Source: Escherichia hormaechei_A (lineage in GTDB: Bacteria; Pseudomonadota; Gammaproteobacteria; Enterobacterales; Enterobacteriaceae). Taken from it: a DNA stretch of 64,000 bases. Positions within the stretch are counted from its first letter, which is position 1, and every line of letters starts with the position of its first letter. The notes beneath the pieces are model-generated. The model saw nothing but the letters and a program-made list of their open reading frames with translations, ran no database searches and had not been told where the DNA came from. The stretch is from the NCBI GenBank assembly GCA_042434945.1, contig CP170191.1, positions 2,790,001 to 2,854,000 of the forward strand. The letters are read 5' to 3'. Positions 19,800-27,247 of this stretch are shown one piece after another. The translations under genes and the position numbers were made by a program.

Positions 19800-20664
19800 G
19801 ATGTTCCTCCTGCTGTGCGCGTTTTTCCTGATTCTCCAGGCGCCACTGCAACATACTTTTTAAAAACAGGGTGATAATCGCCATCAGCGTTAACAGCGCC
19901 GCAGCGGTAAAGGAGCCGACGGTGTTGTAGTCCTGCTCCAGCAATTCAATCTGTAACGGCAGCGACAGGGTTTCGCCGCGAATCGAGCCGGAAACCACCG
20001 ACACCGCGCCAAACTCGCCAATTGCGCGGGCGTTGGTCAACACCACGCCATAAAGCAGCGCCCAGCGGATGTTCGGTAATGTGACGCGACGGAACATCTG
20101 CCAGCCGGACGCGCCAAGCAAAATCGCCGCTTCGTCTTCCTGGCTGCCCTGGCTTAACATCACCGGCACCAGTTCGCGCACCACAAACGGACACGTCACG
20201 AAGATGGTGACCAGCACCATTCCCGGCCAGGAGAACATAATTTGCAGGTTATGCTCGTCGAGCCAACCGCCGAGCGGGCCGTTAGAGCCGTAGAACAGCA
20301 AATACACCAGACCGGCAACCACCGGCGATACGGCAAACGGAATGTCCAGTAGCGTCAGCAGTAACTGGCGTCCAGGGAAGTTAAAGCGCGTCACCAGCCA
20401 GGCCAGCAGAATGCCGAACACCAGGTTTACCGGTACGGCAATCAGCGCGATCATCACCGTCAGCCAGATGGCGTGCAGCATGTCCGGATCGGCCAGATTC
20501 TGTAAAACCGGCATCAGCCCCTTGCTGAATGCCTGCACGAAGATGTAAATCATCGGCACCAGCAGGATGAACGCCGAAACCAGCATCCCGATGCCAATCA
20601 GAAACCATTTGCCCCAGTTAATCGGGCGCGCGTCATAACGCTTCAATTGGGTAACTTCCGCCAT
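19789..20664 (-). CDS. cysW: Sulfate/thiosulfate ABC transporter permease CysW
   Basis: A 291-residue inner-membrane permease with six predicted helices. The cytoplasmic EAA loop (EDEAAILLGASGWQMFRRVTLP) docks on CysA. It pairs with CysU to form the channel. Its ATG shares one base with the cysU stop. The N-terminus before the first helix is cytosolic (MAEVTQLKRYDARP). Looks like the K-12 protein. Confidence 0.96.
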   Translation of the reverse strand: MAEVTQLKRYDARPINWGKWFLIGIGMLVSAFILLVPMIYIFVQAFSKGLMPVLQNLADPDMLHAIWLTVMIALIAVPVNLVFGILLAWLVTRFNFPGRQLLLTLLDIPFAVSPVVAGLVYLLFYGSNGPLGGWLDEHNLQIMFSWPGMVLVTIFVTCPFVVRELVPVMLSQGSQEDEAAILLGASGWQMFRRVTLPNIRWALLYGVVLTNARAIGEFGAVSVVSGSIRGETLSLPLQIELLEQDYNTVGSFTAAALLTLMAIITLFLKSMLQWRLENQEKRAQQEEHHEH

Positions 20665-21497
20665 TAATGACCTACCACACGCCGACCAAAGCGACTTTGC
20701 AGAGTGTTAATTGAGAACAGCAGCAGCAGAGATGCCGCGAGGATCACCGAAGCAATCGCGCTCGCTGCCGGGTAATCAAACTCCTGTAAGCGCACAAAAA
20801 TCATCAGCGACGTCACTTCCGTCTTCCACGCGATATTTCCGGCGATAAAAATCACCGCGCCAAATTCACCAAGACTACGGGTAAACGACAGCGCCACGCC
20901 CGCCACCAGCGCCGGAGAAAGCTCCGGCAGCACCACTTTGCAGAAACTCTGCCAGCGCGTTGCACCAAGCGTTTCCGCCGCTTCTTCATATTCCGGGCCT
21001 AACTCTTCCAGCACCGGCTGCACGGTACGCACCACAAACGGAATGCTGGTAAAGGCCATAGCCACCGCAATCCCCAGCCATGTATAGGTGACTTTGATAT
21101 CAAACTTCGCCAGCCATTCACCGTAAAAACCGTTTACGGAAAAGAGCGAGGCCAGCGTTAAACCGGCGACAGCCGTTGGCAGCGCAAAGGGTAAATCCAT
21201 CAGCGCATCAAGCAGCGTGCGGCCTGGGAAGCGATAGCGGGTTAGGATCCACGCCATCAGCAGACCGAAAACGCCGTTAAAAATCGATGCCACAAACGCC
21301 GACAGCAGCGTTACTTTGTAGGCCGCGACCACCTGCGGGTTGGTGATCACCTCCCAGTACTGCGCCCAGCTCATCTGGGCCAGTTGCATCACCAGCGCGG
21401 AGAGCGGCAGCAGCAAAATCAGGCACACAAACAGCAGACTGGTGCCGAGGCTTAAGGTAAAGCCCGGCAGCACGCGTCTGGAGGAGACAGCAAACAT
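20664..21497 (-). CDS. cysU: Sulfate/thiosulfate ABC transporter permease CysU (CysT)
   Basis: A 277-residue permease partner of CysW, with six hydrophobic helices and the EAA loop EYEEAAETLGATRWQSFCKV. It shares single-base stop/start overlaps with cysP upstream and cysW downstream, giving a tightly coupled operon. The length matches the family and the sequence looks like K-12. Confidence 0.96.
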   Translation of the reverse strand: MFAVSSRRVLPGFTLSLGTSLLFVCLILLLPLSALVMQLAQMSWAQYWEVITNPQVVAAYKVTLLSAFVASIFNGVFGLLMAWILTRYRFPGRTLLDALMDLPFALPTAVAGLTLASLFSVNGFYGEWLAKFDIKVTYTWLGIAVAMAFTSIPFVVRTVQPVLEELGPEYEEAAETLGATRWQSFCKVVLPELSPALVAGVALSFTRSLGEFGAVIFIAGNIAWKTEVTSLMIFVRLQEFDYPAASAIASVILAASLLLLFSINTLQSRFGRRVVGH

Positions 21498-22513
21498 CAG
21501 TTACGCCCCGCCGCTAACAGCTTGTCTAACTCGCCGCCGCTGGTGAAGTGGGTTTTCATCACTTCCGGCCAGGAGCCAAATTTGTCTTCCACGCGGAACA
21601 GCTCGGTCTGCGGGAATTTGTCTTTCAGTTTGTCCATCACCTCCGGGTTATTCACGCGGTAGTAATAGTCGGTGATGATGGTTTGCGCCTGCGGGCTATA
21701 GAGCCAGTTCAGATAGGCTTTGGCGGCTTTTTCCGTACCGTTGGCCTGCACGTTTTTATCAACCCACGCCACCGGGAATTCCGCCAGAATGTTGGTTTTC
21801 GGAATCACCACTTCAAAGCCCTGCGCTTCATACTGTTTACGGATGTTGTTCACTTCCGATTCGAAGCTAATCAGCACATCGCCCAGGCCGCGCTCGGCAA
21901 AAGTGGTGGTCGCGCCACGACCGCCAGTATCGAACACTTCAACGTTTTTCAGGAACTGGGTCATAAACTGTTCGGTTTTGCCTTTGTCACCACCGTCAGC
22001 TTTATCCGCTGCGCCCCATGCCGCCAGATAGGTATAACGCGCGTTACCCGACGTTTTCGGGTTCGGGAAAATCAGCTTCACGTCGGAGCGCACCAGGTCG
22101 TTCCAATCGTGGATATTCTTCGGGTTACCCTTACGCACCAGGAAGCCCATGGTGGAGTAGAACGGCGAGCTATTATTCGGCAGGCGCGACTGCCAGTCGG
22201 CCGGGATCAGCTTGCCTTTATCGTGCAGGATTTGTACGTCGGTCACCTGGTTATAAGTGACAACGTCGGCTTTTAAGCCCTGTAAAATCGCCAGCGCCTG
22301 TTTTGATGACCCGGCATGAGATTGTTTTATCGTCAGTTTGTCGCCGCCGTTATCTTTTGCCCATTGTTGCTCAAACGGCGGATTCAGGGCGGCAAACAGC
22401 TCGCGGGAGACGTCATAAGAACTGTTCAGCAGTTCCGTTGCCTGTACATGGCCCGCCAGCAGCAGAGAAGCGACCAGCGCGAGTGAGTTCTTTTTCAGTA
22501 AGTTAACGGCCAT
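21497..22513 (-). CDS. cysP: Periplasmic thiosulfate-binding protein CysP
   Basis: A 338-residue precursor with a Sec signal peptide (residues 1–25: KK, hydrophobic core LALVASLLLAG, cleavage after HVQA). The mature protein is a type II periplasmic binding protein that captures thiosulfate (and sulfate) and delivers it to CysU/CysW. Conserved stretches include NSSYDVSREL at the mature start. First gene of the cysPUWA operon, under the cysteine regulon activator CysB in enterobacteria. Confidence 0.97.
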   Translation of the reverse strand: MAVNLLKKNSLALVASLLLAGHVQATELLNSSYDVSRELFAALNPPFEQQWAKDNGGDKLTIKQSHAGSSKQALAILQGLKADVVTYNQVTDVQILHDKGKLIPADWQSRLPNNSSPFYSTMGFLVRKGNPKNIHDWNDLVRSDVKLIFPNPKTSGNARYTYLAAWGAADKADGGDKGKTEQFMTQFLKNVEVFDTGGRGATTTFAERGLGDVLISFESEVNNIRKQYEAQGFEVVIPKTNILAEFPVAWVDKNVQANGTEKAAKAYLNWLYSPQAQTIITDYYYRVNNPEVMDKLKDKFPQTELFRVEDKFGSWPEVMKTHFTSGGELDKLLAAGRN

Positions 22514-22643
22514 TGCGCACCCTTATAAATTTAATGACTTTCTAATAGCCATCATATTTATAACGGACGTGAAAGGAGTAACGGTTTTATATACCGTTTG
22601 GTGATTTGGAAGTTGAAAAGGGAATAAGGGGTGCGGGAGAAAT
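22514..22643 (-). promoter_or_regulatory. cysP promoter region
   Basis: The AT-rich 130 bp upstream of cysP must carry the operon promoter and, from knowledge of the regulon, a CysB site. I see TATAAA-type and TTAAAT-type -10 candidates but nothing decisive. In K-12, ucpA lies beyond this region; here a REP and then yfeX follow directly. Confidence 0.4.
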
Positions 22644-22675
22644 TGCCGGGTGGCGCTAACGCTTACCCGGCCTAC
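22644..22675. repeat. REP element between cysP and yfeX
   Basis: A single REP palindrome (GCCGGGTGGCGCTAACG...TTACCCGGCCTAC), at the place where K-12 carries ucpA, murR, murQ, murP and yfeW. Confidence 0.8.
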
Positions 22676-22689
22676 GAATGGAGAGCGAT

Positions 22690-23589
22690 TTACAGCGCCA
22701 GCAGGCGCTCAACGGACGGTGCGAAATAATAGCCGCCGGTTACCGGTTTGGTGAAACGCAACATCGCATCACGCTTACCATCGGTATCGCCAAACATGCT
22801 CAGCAGTTGCTGCTCAATGTTATGCAGACGCGCGCAGTAGGCGCAGAAGTACAGACCGTGAGTGCCACTGGCAGTGCCGTACGGCAGGCTCTGGCGAACA
22901 ATCTTCAGCCCTTTGCCATCTTCTTTCAGATCAACGCGGGTGAGGTGAGAGGTTTCCGGACGTTCGTCGCCGTCGATCTCTTCGTTGGCCTCTTTGGTGC
23001 GCCCGATCATCATCTCCTGATCGTGAACGCTCATCCGGTTGAGCTGCTTCAGGTTGTGTTCCCAACGCTGGACAAACACATAGCTGCCGCCCGCATCCAC
23101 GCCATCTTTGATAACCGCCACTTCGCGACGCGTCTCTTCACCCGCCGGGTTTTCCGTACCGTCAACAAAGCCGCTCAGGTCACGCTCTTCAACCCAACGG
23201 AAGCCGTGGATCTCTTCTTTCACTTCAATGCAGTCACCAAAGGCTTCCATCGCCGCCTGGGCGACAGAGAAGTTTACGTCGTGACGCAGAGAAAGAATGT
23301 GGATCAACACATCGAACTGGGTCGTCGGCGCAAGGCCTTTACCGTAGCCCGGAAAATCTTTCAGCTCTTCTGCCCCAACGCCGCCGCTCAGAGCGCGCCA
23401 GGTGTTGTTACCAAAGGCAACCACCGCACCAAGATGCGCGTCCGGGAATTTCGCTTCAAAAGTTGCCAGTTTGTCGGCAAATGTTTTACTGGCCGCACGC
23501 AGGGCGTCAACTTCCCCTTTCACGTTGGCTTCGATCCAAATCGCCGCGCGGCAATGTTCTGGCAAAATGCCACTCTGAACCTGAGACAT
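22690..23589 (-). CDS. yfeX: Dye-decolorizing-type heme peroxidase YfeX
   Basis: Start set at the ATG at 23589 (MSQVQSG), preceded by AGGAGG; nine further upstream codons are not family-like. The 299-residue cytosolic DyP-type peroxidase has the GxxDG motif in GFVDGTENPAG with its catalytic Asp, the distal Arg, and the proximal heme histidine in ETSHLTRVDL. It oxidises porphyrinogens; a role in releasing iron from heme has been proposed and disputed. It looks identical to K-12 except for the last eight residues (SVERLLAL in place of SLDKLMAL), which suggests a junction near 22.71 kb. Confidence 0.93.
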   Translation of the reverse strand: MSQVQSGILPEHCRAAIWIEANVKGEVDALRAASKTFADKLATFEAKFPDAHLGAVVAFGNNTWRALSGGVGAEELKDFPGYGKGLAPTTQFDVLIHILSLRHDVNFSVAQAAMEAFGDCIEVKEEIHGFRWVEERDLSGFVDGTENPAGEETRREVAVIKDGVDAGGSYVFVQRWEHNLKQLNRMSVHDQEMMIGRTKEANEEIDGDERPETSHLTRVDLKEDGKGLKIVRQSLPYGTASGTHGLYFCAYCARLHNIEQQLLSMFGDTDGKRDAMLRFTKPVTGGYYFAPSVERLLAL

Positions 23590-23608
23590 TGTTCCTCCTG
23601 AAAATAAT

Positions 23609-23631
23609 AATGCCACGCAATCCGTGGCATT
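23609..23631 (-). terminator. yfeY terminator
   Basis: A perfect 9-bp stem AATGCCACG / CGTGGCATT around a 5-base loop, followed on the minus strand by TTATTTTC. It lies between the yfeY stop and the yfeX start. Confidence 0.7.
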
Positions 23632-23684
23632 GTTGAGCGCTATTTTACGTGTTTTTTCGCGGCGGCGGTTTGTTCAGACGCAAA

Positions 23685-24260
23685 TTAACGCCGCCAGATA
23701 ATTTTACTGACTTTCCAGTTTTTCAGGGTATCGTCCGAAGGCATTAACCCTTCAGGACCACGCCATTCCCCGCTGAACTGGTAGCTAATATGTTGACTGC
23801 CTTCGGCTTTACATTCGACGGCACGATTATCATCACCATCAGCTTTTTGGCAATTGCCAAATGCTTTGCTGTAAAGGTCGCTAAACGGTGTACCGATTTT
23901 AACACCGGTGTCAGCAGGAATATCGCTATCCAGCACGTCAATGCGACTGATCGTGCCTTGATCACCGTTAATCACCATCGCCACGTTGTCGCCCTTCATC
24001 ACTTCAAAAAAGCGCACCACGTTGCCGTTCGCGGTTTTCATTCCGCTGCGCAGGCGATAATCGCCATCAAGCGCATCGGCAATGGCTTGTTCTTGCAGTG
24101 GTGTGGACGCCGTTAATTCACCCACGCCCTGCTCGCTCACTTTGGTGGACGACCCAAACCAGTTCCACGGGTTAGCGGCAGACCAGTTAACTGACGACAT
24201 CGTGGAACAGCCGGTCAGCATCAATGGCATAGCGCATAACATTAAACGCAGCGATTTCAT
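23685..24260 (-). CDS. yfeY: Lipoprotein YfeY (DUF1131)
   Basis: A 191-residue precursor with a lipoprotein signal: MKSLRLMLCAMPLML then lipobox LTGC, so Cys18 is lipidated and the mature protein is probably outer-membrane anchored (Ser at +2). The rest is the DUF1131 domain, including WNWFGSS and the C-terminal KNWKVSKIIWRR. The function is unknown; K-12 yfeY is reported to belong to the sigma-E envelope stress regulon (recalled). Followed by its own terminator. Confidence 0.9.
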   Translation of the reverse strand: MKSLRLMLCAMPLMLTGCSTMSSVNWSAANPWNWFGSSTKVSEQGVGELTASTPLQEQAIADALDGDYRLRSGMKTANGNVVRFFEVMKGDNVAMVINGDQGTISRIDVLDSDIPADTGVKIGTPFSDLYSKAFGNCQKADGDDNRAVECKAEGSQHISYQFSGEWRGPEGLMPSDDTLKNWKVSKIIWRR

Positions 24261-24320
24261 GTCACTTCCTTTGGTTATTCAATAACGTTGCTTGGAGTGC
24301 AAATTCACCAAAAAGTGCCG

Positions 24321-24776
24321 TTATTCTTTTACTTCATTAAAACAAGCGCGTAAACGTCGATTGGTCAGCAGCCAGATTAACGCCACAATATCCGCCACTA
24401 CCAGCGCCAGACCGATACCGCTAACGGATTCACCGTTCAGCCACAGCCACGGTTGCCAGCAAAGTAAAACCACCTGCGCCAACAGCAACAGAAAATAGAG
24501 TACACGCCAGGTGCGAGGAAACGTAGCCCGCCGACCGCTCAACAAAAACGCCAGCACCGCCGGAATGCCAGGAATCAGCCCCAGCCAGAAATTATCGTGA
24601 TCGGGATAAAACAGATTTAGCAGCGCAGTACCCTGCTCGCGCGACGCACCGGCAATGACAAACAGCACCCAGGTTCGCGCCTGAAGCAATAGCACAAGCC
24701 AGAAGAGCAAGGGTAAACGCAGGCGACCGTGCGCATCATAATGGACAGGATGAAACTCAGTACTCTTCATCTTCAA
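24321..24776 (-). CDS. yfeZ: Inner-membrane protein YfeZ (DUF2919)
   Basis: A 151-residue protein with four hydrophobic helices (about 20–42, 62–80, 87–105, 117–137) and a short basic tail (TNRRLRACF). No catalytic motif is seen and the function is unknown. Start could be ATG 24776 or the ATG two codons on (24770); both overlap the ypeA end, so it is translationally coupled to the acetyltransferase upstream. Looks like K-12. Confidence 0.85.
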   Translation of the reverse strand: MKMKSTEFHPVHYDAHGRLRLPLLFWLVLLLQARTWVLFVIAGASREQGTALLNLFYPDHDNFWLGLIPGIPAVLAFLLSGRRATFPRTWRVLYFLLLLAQVVLLCWQPWLWLNGESVSGIGLALVVADIVALIWLLTNRRLRACFNEVKE

Positions 24777-25182
24777 TCAAACGCTTACCCAGACTCAGCA
24801 CGTCGGCGTGTTCATATCCCAGGCGTTCATACATTCCGAGCACCATGTCGTTATCTTCCGGCACATTGATCTGAATTTTCGGGCAGCCACGAGCAATCAG
24901 CTTTTTCTCCAGCCGATTAAGCAACGCATTGGCAATCCCACGCCCACGAAACTCTGGATGCACGCCAAGATAATAAGCAGACCCGCGATGCCCGTCATAA
25001 CCGCCCATCACCGTTCCGACCACGTCACCGTTTACCTCAGCGACCAAAAACAAACTGACGTCATGGTTCATCTTACGCTCGATGTCCATTTCCGGATCGT
25101 TCCACGGACGCAGCAAGTCGCAACGCTCCCAAAGGGTGATGACCTCTTCGAAATCTTCCTGGCGAAATACGCGTATCTCCAT
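24757..25182 (-). CDS. ypeA: GNAT-family acetyltransferase YpeA
   Basis: I use the ATG at 25182 (MEIRVFRQED), giving 141 residues as in the family; the frame extends 37 codons further upstream without conservation. A single GNAT domain: motif A VHPEFRGRGIANALLNRLE binds acetyl-CoA, and motif B includes YERLGYE. The substrate is unknown. Diverges from amiA and overlaps yfeZ. Confidence 0.9.
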   Translation of the reverse strand: MEIRVFRQEDFEEVITLWERCDLLRPWNDPEMDIERKMNHDVSLFLVAEVNGDVVGTVMGGYDGHRGSAYYLGVHPEFRGRGIANALLNRLEKKLIARGCPKIQINVPEDNDMVLGMYERLGYEHADVLSLGKRLIEDEEY

Positions 25183-25395
25183 GGTATTCGTTACCTTTTT
25201 GCGGGTTAAAAGGCTGATTATGGCGTGAACGGTCGAATTAGCCAATATCTGACGAAAATCGGTTGAAAAAGTGGCATAATGGGGAGTTGTCAACTATTGA
25301 AATGAAAAGTAAAACAATTCTCAACAGCAAACCGTCGTAACGGATTACGCGATACGATATAACATCTGGAACTTTATTATTACAACTCAGGCCGT

Positions 25396-26265
25396 ATGAG
25401 CACTTTTAAACCACTAAAAACACTCACTTCGCGCCGCCAGGTGCTGAAAGCCGGTTTGGCTGCCCTGACGTTGTCAGGAATGTCGCAAGCCATCGCCAAA
25501 GACGAACTTTTAAAAACCAGCAACGGACACAGCAAGCCGAAAGCCAAAAAATCTGGCGGCAAACGTGTCGTTGTTCTCGATCCAGGTCACGGCGGAATTG
25601 ATACCGGAGCGATCGGACGCAACGGTTCGAAAGAAAAACATGTGGTGCTGGCGATTGCTAAAAACGTCCGTTCCATTTTGCGTAATCATGGGATTGATGC
25701 GCGTTTAACGCGTTCTGGCGATACGTTTATCCCACTTTACGATCGCGTTGAAATCGCCCATAAACATGGCGCAGATCTGTTTATGTCAATTCATGCCGAT
25801 GGCTTTACCAACCCGAAAGCTGCCGGTGCTTCGGTATTTGCCCTCTCTAACCGTGGGGCAAGTAGCGCAATGGCGAAATACCTGTCTGAACGCGAAAACC
25901 GCGCCGATGAAGTTGCCGGTAAAAAGGCGACTGACAAGGATCACCTATTGCAACAAGTGCTGTTTGATCTGGTGCAAACAGATACCATTAAAAATAGTCT
26001 GACGCTCGGCTCGCATATTCTGAAGAAGATTAAGCCGGTGCATAAACTGCACAGCCGCAACACCGAACAAGCGGCATTTGTGGTGTTGAAATCACCGTCG
26101 GTTCCTTCGGTGCTGGTGGAAACCTCGTTTATCACCAACCCGGAAGAAGAACGGCTGTTAGGCACGGCGGCGTTTCGTCAGAAAATCGCCACAGCGATTG
26201 CTGAAGGCGTGATCAGTTATTTCCACTGGTTCGACAACCAGAAAGCACATTCGAAAAAGCGATAA
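25396..26265 (+). CDS. amiA: N-acetylmuramoyl-L-alanine amidase AmiA
   Basis: A 289-residue Tat-exported periplasmic amidase that splits septal peptidoglycan during daughter-cell separation. The twin-arginine signal is SRRQVLKAG (residues 12–20), with a hydrophobic core and a cut after the SQAIA region. The zinc amidase domain has DPGHGGIDTG, the Glu in SKEKHVVL, SIHADGF and the catalytic Glu in LVETSFITNPEEE. It is activated by EnvC. hemF starts four bases after its stop, so the two are an operon. Confidence 0.97.
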   Translation: MSTFKPLKTLTSRRQVLKAGLAALTLSGMSQAIAKDELLKTSNGHSKPKAKKSGGKRVVVLDPGHGGIDTGAIGRNGSKEKHVVLAIAKNVRSILRNHGIDARLTRSGDTFIPLYDRVEIAHKHGADLFMSIHADGFTNPKAAGASVFALSNRGASSAMAKYLSERENRADEVAGKKATDKDHLLQQVLFDLVQTDTIKNSLTLGSHILKKIKPVHKLHSRNTEQAAFVVLKSPSVPSVLVETSFITNPEEERLLGTAAFRQKIATAIAEGVISYFHWFDNQKAHSKKR

Positions 26266-26268
26266 GTT

Positions 26269-27168
26269 ATGAAACCCGACGCACACCAGGTTAAACAGTT
26301 TCTGCTCAACCTTCAGGATACGATTTGTCAGCAGCTGACCGCCGTCGATGGCGCAGAATTTGTCGAAGATAGTTGGCAGCGCGAAGCTGGCGGCGGCGGG
26401 CGTAGTCGGGTGTTGCGTAATGGTGGTGTTTTCGAACAGGCAGGCGTCAACTTTTCGCATGTCCACGGTGAGGCGATGCCTGCTTCCGCCACCGCTCATC
26501 GCCCGGAACTTGCCGGGCGCAGTTTCGAGGCGATGGGCGTTTCACTGGTAGTGCATCCGCATAACCCGTATGTTCCCACCAGCCACGCGAATGTGCGGTT
26601 TTTTATTGCCGAAAAACCGGGTGCCGATCCCGTCTGGTGGTTTGGCGGTGGCTTCGACTTAACCCCATTCTATGGTTTTGAAGAAGATGCTATTCACTGG
26701 CATCGCACCGCCCGTGACCTGTGCCTGCCATTTGGCGAAGACGTTTATCCCCGTTACAAAAAGTGGTGCGACGAATACTTCTACCTCAAACATCGCAACG
26801 AACAGCGCGGTATTGGCGGGCTGTTCTTTGATGACCTGAACACGCCAGATTTCGACCGCTGTTTTGCCTTTATGCAGGCGGTAGGCAAAGGCTACACCGA
26901 CGCTTATTTACCAATTGTCGAGCGACGGAAAGCGATGGCCTACGGCGAGCGCGAGCGCAATTTCCAGTTATATCGTCGCGGTCGTTATGTCGAGTTCAAT
27001 CTGGTCTGGGATCGCGGCACGCTGTTTGGCCTGCAAACTGGCGGGCGCACCGAGTCTATCCTGATGTCAATGCCGCCACTGGTACGCTGGGAATACAGCT
27101 TTGAACCCAAAGAAGGCAGCCCGGAGGCTGCCTTGCGCGAGTTTATTCGGGTTCGGAACTGGGTGTAA
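26269..27168 (+). CDS. hemF: Oxygen-dependent coproporphyrinogen III oxidase HemF
   Basis: A 299-residue cytosolic dimeric enzyme that oxidatively decarboxylates coproporphyrinogen III to protoporphyrinogen IX in heme synthesis under aerobic conditions. Family signatures: GVNFSHVHGE, WWFGGGFDLTPFY, KKWCDEYFYLKHR, RGIGGLFFDDLN and the loop GRYVEFNLVWDRGT. Most of the protein looks identical to K-12, but the last 25 residues diverge (EYSFEPKEG, REFIRVRNWV), so the 3' end is from the other lineage. K-12 has eutR and the eut operon next; here maeB follows. Confidence 0.96.
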   Translation: MKPDAHQVKQFLLNLQDTICQQLTAVDGAEFVEDSWQREAGGGGRSRVLRNGGVFEQAGVNFSHVHGEAMPASATAHRPELAGRSFEAMGVSLVVHPHNPYVPTSHANVRFFIAEKPGADPVWWFGGGFDLTPFYGFEEDAIHWHRTARDLCLPFGEDVYPRYKKWCDEYFYLKHRNEQRGIGGLFFDDLNTPDFDRCFAFMQAVGKGYTDAYLPIVERRKAMAYGERERNFQLYRRGRYVEFNLVWDRGTLFGLQTGGRTESILMSMPPLVRWEYSFEPKEGSPEAALREFIRVRNWV

Positions 27169-27170
27169 CT

Positions 27171-27240
27171 GCCGGATGGCGCTGCGCTTATCCGGCCTAC
27201 GAGTCCCGTAGGTCGGGTAAGCGAACGCGCCACCCGACAC
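27171..27240. repeat. BIME (paired inverted REPs) between hemF and maeB
   Basis: Two REP palindromes in opposite orientation (27171–27200 and 27207–27240) fill the convergent gap. The eut operon lies at this position in K-12. Confidence 0.85.
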
Positions 27241-27247
27241 GCAGCGC

